A DNA stretch of 64,000 bases. Origin: Podospora pseudoanserina. Taxonomy: Eukaryota; Ascomycota; Sordariomycetes; Sordariales; Podosporaceae. Under the pieces are notes generated by a model that was not told the DNA's origin, made no database searches, and saw nothing but the letters and a program-made list of their open reading frames with translations. The stretch lies in contig NC_085924.1 in assembly GCF_035222485.1 (NCBI RefSeq), positions 744,001 through 808,000 of the forward strand, read 5' to 3'. A program made the position numbers and the translations under genes. Shown one piece after another: positions 57,602-64,000 of this stretch. Within the stretch, counting starts at the first letter, position 1, and each line of letters opens with the position of its first letter.

Positions 57602-60004
57602 TCACACCCTCTCAATCGCAGGGGGCTCCTGTCCCTTAGGAGGCTTGGGCCACCGATCCAACACCACACCCCCCTTCTCCGCCGCCTTCCCCTTCCCTTT
57701 CACCTTCCCTTTACCCTTTCCACCCCTCACAACCTCAAACCTCAACCTCGCCTTCGTCGGCTCATCCAACAAAACCTCATACTTCCCCGGATAAACAACC
57801 GTATTCCCCTCCTCATCATGTCTCGCCAAATTCCCCAAATTCCATTTCAGCCCCCCCTCCCTCTTCTCCCCACCCTTTACCCCCCTCAACCTCGTAAACG
57901 CCCCCAAAGTCTTGATCGGCCACGGCCCCGGCCCAACCCCCGGCGCTGATACAAACGCCAAAGCGACATAATCCGACGTCCGATTCCCCCTGTTCTCCAC
58001 CACGACCGGCAAGTCCGGCAGCGGGCAGGTGTCAAGATACTTGTCATCACACCCCTCCAGAACCTCATCAACATCAATAACCGCCGGAAACTTCTTGCCA
58101 AACTTGGGAGAGAAGGTCGTGTAGTGCAGCCCGAAACCGAAGGCCTGCACAGGGGTCTTGTACCACCTGTACGTCCTCCCAAGCTGGCTATTACCCGCTG
58201 ATGGCCGGAGCGCCATGTCCGTCATGGGGACCAGCTCGGTGAAGTTGCTCGGATACTGCGTCACTGGCAGCCTTCCCGCGGGGGACTTTAGCCCCGTGAC
58301 CAACTCCATCACTGCCGTCCCGCCGTCTTGGCCTGGCCAGTTGGCCCAGAGGATGGCGTTGATTTTGGGGTTGGATAGCAAAGGTGTGTTGTCTAGTTGG
58401 TCGCCCATTTGGAGGACGATCAGAGGTTTGCTGAGAGTGGTCAAGAGGTTGATGAGAGATAGTTGAGCCCCTGGCCAGTCGAGGTCATACCGATCTTTTG
58501 TCTCACCCGCCGCGGAGGTGTCGATCCCCCCGAAATAGAGGATGTAATCCGCGTCTTTTGCCGCGGCCATCGCGTTGTCAGTCCAGGATTGGTTGGAGGC
58601 GAGGTCAGAGTGGAGGATGGGACCAGAGGCGGTGGAAAAGGGGATGCCGAGCTGGGAGGCGGCGTAGGCTGGGGTGTGGAGGTAGGCTGCCGTGCCGGAG
58701 TACCCTCCCCGAAGCTTGTCTTTGGCGTCGGACCAGAAGCCGATCATGGCGACTTTTTTGGGGCGGCTCTTGTCGAGGAGGTCAGACAACGGGAGTGCCC
58801 CGTCGTTTTTGAGGAGGACGGTGCCATCGACTGCAGCTTGGAGGGATAGTTTCTGGGCGGAGGGTTTGTTGACGTCTGCCCAGCCGAGGGAGGAATACAA
58901 AGACTGCTTTCCGTCAAAGTAACCTGCTCTGACTATCCCTTCGTATAATCGGAGAAGCGCGCGGTCAACGGTGGATTCCTTCAGGAGGCCTTGGGACCAC
59001 GCCCCCGGGATGTCAGAGGAACCCTCATACTCGCAGCTTGTATCCATGCCCGCTTCAAACGAGATCGCCGTGCCCTCCGCGTTGGTGGCCGCATATTTGT
59101 GATTCAGAGAAACATCCAAAACAGCCTCGCAATCGCTAGTAATGTAATTGTTATGCTCTGTCCAGTTCCAGTGCTCCCTCAAGATTGTCTGCAGCAGATA
59201 AGGGCTCGCACACGACGGCACGCCGTTGACCGCGTTGTAGGCACACATGATGGAGCCCACTCTCGAGTCCCGAACACATTGCTGGAACGGCATGAAGTAA
59301 TACTCGGCCATATCCTGCAACGAAATCTTCGCATTGAAGTTATGCCTGGTAGCACCGTTCCAGTCCTCAAAGTCGTTGGCTGCGTAATGTTTGCAGGTTG
59401 CAACCACTCTTCGCTCTTTTTCCGGCACGGGACCCTCCAGGCCTTTGATCATGGCTGCAGCATAGCGCTTGACCAACAGGACATCCTCCCCTGGTGTTTC
59501 CGATCCCCGACCCCAGCGCGGGTCTTTGAAGGGGTTTACATTGGGTGTCCAGTAGTCGAGGCCCGAGAAGCCAGCGTTGCCAAAGGCTCGACCTTCGATG
59601 CCGATGACTTCGGCAATCTTCTCCAGCAGCTCATCGTCGAAGGTGGCCGCCATGAGCAGGGGCATGGGGAAGGAGGTGGAAGAGTTGAAGGGGCCATCGC
59701 CCTGCCAGAACTGAGTGCCAGGTGCGTAGGCCACGCCATGAAGAGCCTCGCTCCACCAGTTGTAAGCAGGAAGCCCGATCCGAGGTGCCCCCAATGACTT
59801 GCTAACGATGTTTTGAAGTTTCTCCTCCGGGGTCAGGGCGGCAACGAGGGCGGCAGCTCTTTCAGGAGGTGAAAGAGTGGTGTTGCAGACTTGGTTCGTA
59901 GAAAGGAGGTCATCGACACAGTTGGGATAAAACTGGAAGGGGAGGTCAATGGCCCGGACAACAGCCGATGTGAGGCTTGCACCCCAGAAAACGGACGACT
60001 TCAT
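57602..60004 (-). CDS. Secreted GH3 beta-xylosidase
   Basis: Single exon, 800 residues. The frame is open upstream, but ATG 60004 begins the signal peptide (KSSVFWGASLTSAVVRA). GH3 layout: an (alpha/beta)8 domain, an (alpha/beta)6 sandwich, then a fibronectin-III-like domain. Landmarks are YNWWSEALHGVA, DYWTPNVNPFKDPRWGRGSETPGED, KHYAANDFEDW, and the nucleophile Asp291 in ITSDCEAV, close to D288-292 in known fungal enzymes. These match GH3 beta-xylosidases such as Aspergillus XlnD and Trichoderma BXL1, releasing xylose from xylo-oligosaccharides outside the cell. An odd feature is a Gly/Lys-rich insertion near the C-terminus (GKGKGKVKGKGK) followed by RWPKPPKGQEPP. It shares a divergent promoter with the GH93-like gene. 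Confidence 0.94.
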   Translation of the reverse strand: MKSSVFWGASLTSAVVRAIDLPFQFYPNCVDDLLSTNQVCNTTLSPPERAAALVAALTPEEKLQNIVSKSLGAPRIGLPAYNWWSEALHGVAYAPGTQFWQGDGPFNSSTSFPMPLLMAATFDDELLEKIAEVIGIEGRAFGNAGFSGLDYWTPNVNPFKDPRWGRGSETPGEDVLLVKRYAAAMIKGLEGPVPEKERRVVATCKHYAANDFEDWNGATRHNFNAKISLQDMAEYYFMPFQQCVRDSRVGSIMCAYNAVNGVPSCASPYLLQTILREHWNWTEHNNYITSDCEAVLDVSLNHKYAATNAEGTAISFEAGMDTSCEYEGSSDIPGAWSQGLLKESTVDRALLRLYEGIVRAGYFDGKQSLYSSLGWADVNKPSAQKLSLQAAVDGTVLLKNDGALPLSDLLDKSRPKKVAMIGFWSDAKDKLRGGYSGTAAYLHTPAYAASQLGIPFSTASGPILHSDLASNQSWTDNAMAAAKDADYILYFGGIDTSAAGETKDRYDLDWPGAQLSLINLLTTLSKPLIVLQMGDQLDNTPLLSNPKINAILWANWPGQDGGTAVMELVTGLKSPAGRLPVTQYPSNFTELVPMTDMALRPSAGNSQLGRTYRWYKTPVQAFGFGLHYTTFSPKFGKKFPAVIDVDEVLEGCDDKYLDTCPLPDLPVVVENRGNRTSDYVALAFVSAPGVGPGPWPIKTLGAFTRLRGVKGGEKREGGLKWNLGNLARHDEEGNTVVYPGKYEVLLDEPTKARLRFEVVRGGKGKGKVKGKGKAAEKGGVVLDRWPKPPKGQEPPAIERV

Positions 60005-60725
60005 GGCTGCAACATGAACGAAGTGCCAGATTGCGTCGAGAGGGGAATGCACAGCATCATCACCTCAATATAAAGACCATGGTGACAGTCCAACATGGAA
60101 TAACACCACACCGACATGAACCGACATGAAGATCGGGAAGTTGACGATCTCTGGTAACTTGAGATATTAACCACTATAATACCCGCTCCCCACTACTCTG
60201 CAGTGCCATCGTCCGGGTTCCTGTCCCGGTGCTTCGGGGACGGCTGGGTCTCAAGCGCCGGCGCTTCATTGGAGCGCGTCTATCTCGGGGTAACATAGTC
60301 GGGATGCAACCTCGACGATCTTGATTGACGAGAACGAGACACCTTTAATTTTTACCCAGGTTCCTGGGCTCATAGAAAGGAAGTCTGCCTTGTTGGTGCG
60401 CGTAGCCTAGACGCCGGTGTGTGCTTATGTATGCCGATACGTGGAGATGGATAAAAAGAGGCAATCAATATTCATCCGGCGAGCTCCTGCTACTTCTTCC
60501 CACACAACCCAAGTGGAGCGCTTGCTACCTGGCTGCCCGTCATCAACGGTGGCAACAAGAAGAGGGGTTTGTAGGACCGGAAGAATGGATGGTATTGCCG
60601 GAGGTCCGCTGGATAATTCATCGACAGCAACATGTTGAAGACGAGCGTGAACAAATAAACGCCAGCACCATCTACGCAATGGAAGCTCAGGGTCCACCGA
60701 AAACCGAGCTCTGTTACCCGCAGCC
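60005..60725. promoter_or_regulatory. Shared divergent promoter of two hemicellulose/pectin genes
   Basis: 721 bp between the two start codons. It contains a perfect 14-bp palindrome AAGCGCCGGCGCTT at 60253-60266 and, just upstream, a hairpin-forming inverted repeat (GTCCCGG...CGGGGAC, about 60223-60241). A GC-rich palindrome with a CGG/CCG core could be a zinc-cluster factor site, but I cannot assign a factor. I did not find a canonical GGCTAA (XlnR-type) site on either strand. Confidence 0.5.
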
Positions 60726-61999
60726 ATGCTTCCAAGCCTTCTCTCGTGTGTTCTGACTGTTGGGGCTCTGGCAGCCTCGGCGTTGGCCCAAGGGTCAGAG
60801 ACAGACCCGGCACCATTCACCACCTTCGGTCAACGGATCATCTACGACCCCCCCGAGGGCCACAGGGCTTCGTACCCACGACATATCGAACTAGAGGATG
60901 GAACTCTCCTGGTTACTAGCACAGTTCTCGGGTCCAACTTCTTCACCCCCTCTGCAGCCTTCCCCGTGTTCGAGAGCAAGGATGGCGGCGTGAACTGGGA
61001 ATGGGTCTCCAACATCACTGACCAAGTCAATGGCTGGGGGATGTCTGCTCAGCCAGCATTGCTTGAACTGACGGCTCCTTTGGCTGGCTTCGAGGCTGGC
61101 ACTATTCTGGCGTCAGGAAACAGCTGGAGCGCCAACGGCACCCGTATCGACTTGTATGCGTCGACAGACAAGGCTCGGTCCTGGTAGGTTTTCTGGTCCT
61201 GTGTTTGTCGTCAACGTGGGGACCAATGCTGACATCACCATTCGCAAGGTCCTTTGTGTCAAATGTCGCTGCTGGCGGCAGGCCGAACACCACAAACGGT
61301 GCTGACCCTATCTGGGAGCCCTTCCTCTTGGTCCACAACGACGAGCTGATCGTATACTACTCGGACCAGCGCGACCCTCTTCACGGCCAAAAGCTGGCTC
61401 ACCAGCGATCAACTGATCTGAAGACATGGGGTCCTGTGGTGAATGACGTTGCGTATGACGAGTATCTGGCCCGGCCCGGCATGACTGTCGTCGCCTACAT
61501 CGCGCCCTTGAAACAGTGGATTCTAGTGTATGAGTTCCCGGTTGGCAACTCTTCATCCCACGGCGTCAACTATCCCGTCTACTACCGTCTTGCACCGGAC
61601 CCAACCAAGTTCGACGAGGCGCCTGGGATTCCGATTGTCATCGAAGGCAAGGTCGCGCCGAACGCGTCGCCTTATGTGGTCTGGTCGCCTTACCCCGGCG
61701 GCAACGGCACCATCATCGTGAGTGACGCGGACCGGGATGAGCTATATTCGAACCAGTTTGGTGGTGATCCCGACAAGTGGGAGATGCACCCTTGCAGCCA
61801 ACCTAGTGCCTACTCCAGGGCGTTGCATGTGTTCAACAAGTATCCGGAGCACCTGATGGTTCTCGGCGCGGCCATCTTCGACGGCGGGCCTGATGAGCTG
61901 AGCTTGAGTGTGTTAAGCTTGCCCGAGTTGTTGAAGAACAAGGTCAATATCGATGAGTGGCTTGCTGGCCAAAACAAGACACAGCCTGGAAACGAGTAG
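60726..61999 (+). CDS. Secreted exo-arabinanase-like glycoside hydrolase (GH93-like)
   Basis: Exons 60726-61183 and 61249-61999 give 402 residues, beginning with a signal peptide (LPSLLSCVLTVGALAASALA). The sequence has the bladed sialidase/BNR-like pattern: YPRHIELEDGTLLVTST, FESKDGGVNWEW, DLYASTDKARSWSFVSN, LIVYYSDQRDP and HQRSTDLKTWGP. Overall it resembles fungal GH93 exo-1,5-alpha-L-arabinanases, which release arabinobiose from linear arabinan. The Asx-box-type S.D.G..W motifs are present but imperfect. Some related BNR-repeat secreted proteins are uncharacterised, so the activity is probable rather than certain. Splice junctions restore ARSWSFVSN. Sharing a promoter region with the GH3 beta-xylosidase suggests co-induction by plant wall sugars. 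Confidence 0.82.
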
Positions 62000-62545
62000 G
62001 AGTCAGAGCGGAGTCGGAAAATCTGTAGATGCCTATAGTCCGAGATACTGAATAGATGGGAATTGTTGAGGGAGCCCAGATTGAGCCACAGCAGCCAATC
62101 GGAGAATTTTTGGCTGTCGACATGCATTCGCGGCCTGCCACGCGTGCAAGGGTGATGGCAACGGACGCCACAGCTCAGCCTCAATTATGACATCAGTGCC
62201 GTAGCACTCCCACGTGCTGTGCAATCACGATACTGTAGATAGATGCAAACAGAAGGACATCGAGGTCGACCTTCTGATACAAAGCCACAAGCTTCGTGTT
62301 CCCTCCGCCTGGCAACAGCGCTTGGAACCATCTCAGCATCTCAGACGTTGGAGTATAAGGTAGCAAGCACACAAGCAAACCACCCCGCTTCTTGGAACTT
62401 CCACGTTCTTGGACATTCCGACAATTGACCCACCAGTAGGAGTTGACACAGCCGCTAATCTGCCAATCTCCCGCCCAACCCAGATTGGTTTACACTGCGA
62501 CCATCTTCCAAGTCTCCTCCAAGTCAGAAATACCGAATCATCATC
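62000..62545. other. Intergenic, no gene seen
   Basis: 546 bp, the 3' flank of the GH93-like gene and the promoter of the SYLF gene. No RNA gene or repeat recognised. Confidence 0.5.
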
Positions 62546-64000
62546 ATGAGCTCATCCGACCAGAAGCCGCCGCTGGAGCCTGCAGACAAGCAGTCGTTTC
62601 CGCCCCCGCCTCCCGGCCCCCCGCCCATCCAGACCACACAGACACAGGTGCCAAAGCATCCTGACGAGACCCCTATCCCAGATTACAACCCGAGGCATCC
62701 TCAGTTTGCGCCGCCCACAGGCGGTGCCGACGACGACATCTACAACGCGACGCCGACATCCGAGCACCCGCCCCAGTTCCCGCCGTCTGGAGATGGTCAC
62801 CACGATGGCGAAACCAAGAAGAAGTCCAAATTCTCCTTCAAGGAGTACTACCAAAAGGCCTCAGAAAGCTTGACGACCCATGTTGGCCCGGCAGTCAACG
62901 CGATGGCCCGCAAGACGGGCGCTGAAGGCTTCATTGCCGAGTCTCTGGACAAGGAATGTGAAAAAGCTGCCAGGATTTTGAGGGCATTCTGCAGTAAGTA
63001 CAGCTCCATGGTTGCGCCTCCATGTCAGCCGCTAACATTAATGTTCCAGAGGACGGCATCTATGTCGACGCAGCGCAGCAACCTTCTTCAACGCCAGCAC
63101 CCACACCCGCACCAGCTGCGACGGACACCGAGGCCTCGGCTACCGATGGCAAACACACAGATTCTGCCAAGACAAAGAAACCCAAGGTACTTCTCACGAT
63201 ACCTTCCAAGGTCATTGCGAAAGCCCAGGGCCTGGCTATCTTCACGGCCTTCCGTGCGGGTTTCCAGGGAACCGTCTCGGGCGGTAGTGGCATCCTGATC
63301 GCCCGCAAGCCTGATGGCAGCTGGTCTCCACCCAGCGGCATCAAGGTTGGGGGCGTGGGAGGTGGCTTCGTTATCGGCGCAGAGATTTACGACTGTGTCG
63401 TTGTCATCAACACCAAGGAAGCTCTTGACCTCTTCACAAAGACTCGCATGAGCCTCGGGTCCGATCTCGCGGTTACTGCCGGTCCTTTTGGCGCTGGTGG
63501 TTCTCTTGACTGGGGCGTTCCGGCGAACCAGAAGGGCAAAGAGAAGGAGAAGACCTCGCCACAACACCCTCCAACGGCCACGTCTCCACCGCTCTCTGCC
63601 GATAACACCCACTTCCAAACGGCGCCGCTTTCCCCTGGTGAGCTGACTGACCCCCTGGAAGATCCCACAAAGGGACGCAAGCCCAGTGCCTTACGTGAGG
63701 CCATTGGGAAACCGGTCTACAGTTATGTCAAGTCACACGGTGTGTATGCTGGCGTTCAAATCAGCGGTACTGTGATTCTGTCCCGCGATACCGCCAATGC
63801 CAAATTCTACGGCCGGCCGGTCACTGTACAGGAGATTCTGGATGGCAAGGTAGAACCACCTGCTGCAGCCAAGACACTCTTTGAGGTGTTGAGCGGTGCC
63901 TCTGGGTGGCGTGGACACAGCGGTTCCAGCCCAGTAACGCCCAACTTTGCGCCTGGGGCTGGTGTGCCGCCTCCCGCTGCAGCGACCACGTCTGGTGTTG
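62546..64000 (+). CDS. SYLF-domain (Ysc84-type) lipid/actin-binding protein, 3' end missing
   Basis: Exon 1 is 62546-62993; after an intron at 62994-63049 the second exon stays open to the window edge, so the gene is partial at its 3' side. The N-terminus (about 1-95) is Pro-rich and disordered. The SYLF domain begins at KECEKAARILRAFCKDG and continues with IPSKVIAKAQGLAIFTAFRAGF, GSGILIARKPDGSWSPPSGIKVGGVGGGFVIGAEIYDCVVVINTKEALDLF and DLAVTAGPFGAGGSLDWG, then SYVKSHGVYAGVQISG and DTANAKFYGRPV. SYLF domains bind phosphoinositides and, in yeast Ysc84/Lsb3, actin at endocytic sites. The yeast proteins end in an SH3 domain; whether this one does is hidden by the window edge. Cytosolic or cortical. 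Confidence 0.92.

Noticed and set aside
1-64000. CRISPR array, 5S rRNA, intact transposon
   Set aside because: I looked for regularly spaced direct repeats, the conserved fungal 5S internal sequence, and transposase or reverse-transcriptase motifs, and saw none.

Overview
The window is nuclear DNA of a filamentous ascomycete, most likely a Sordariomycete of the Sordariales type. The signs are short introns (46-108 bp) with GTRNGT donors and CTRAC-like branch points, intron-containing tRNA genes, a HET-domain gene, a plant-cell-wall enzyme set, and local C-to-T damage of the kind left by RIP. I read 20 apparently intact protein genes (one running off the right edge), three tRNA genes and three broken or relic genes. 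Exon borders below were worked out by hand from reading frame, splice sites and family logic. Spans run from start codon to stop codon and include introns.

Layout. 0-6 kb: a small secreted protein, a broken LysM gene, a zinc-less medium-chain oxidoreductase and a secreted NPP1/NLP-type protein. 7.6-14 kb: a possible self/non-self or stress block, made of a tail-anchored protein of unknown function, a cytosolic trypsin-like protease with a full His-Asp-Ser triad, and a HET-domain protein directly after it. 16-27.7 kb: a 2821-residue NRPS-like protein in which all four carrier domains lack the phosphopantetheine serine and most catalytic motifs are lost, although the reading frame is intact; a LaeA-like methyltransferase follows. 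28-31 kb: tRNA-Arg, a decayed stretch with a broken zinc-cluster motif, and a small Cys-rich protein. 31-40 kb: housekeeping genes, namely a membrane-anchored metallophosphoesterase, tRNA-Gly, and a head-to-head pair of microtubule regulators (Stu2/XMAP215 and LIS1/NudF). 40-53 kb: a disrupted gene, a secreted protein, a TPMT-like methyltransferase, a type D-like feruloyl esterase, a 1217-residue repeat-rich disordered protein and a 733-residue protein of unknown function. 55-64 kb: a hexose transporter, tRNA-Phe, a GH3 beta-xylosidase and a GH93-like exo-arabinanase on a shared divergent promoter, and a SYLF (Ysc84-type) protein cut by the window edge.

How it fits together. The right third reads as a loose plant-biomass neighbourhood: feruloyl esterase frees ferulate side chains, beta-xylosidase and exo-arabinanase release pentoses, and a sugar porter takes up hexose or pentose. 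The 7.6-14 kb block resembles fungal allorecognition surroundings. The strongest candidate for something undescribed is the NRPS-like gene. It cannot do thiotemplate chemistry as read, yet its frame is kept over 8.5 kb, which suggests selection for another role.
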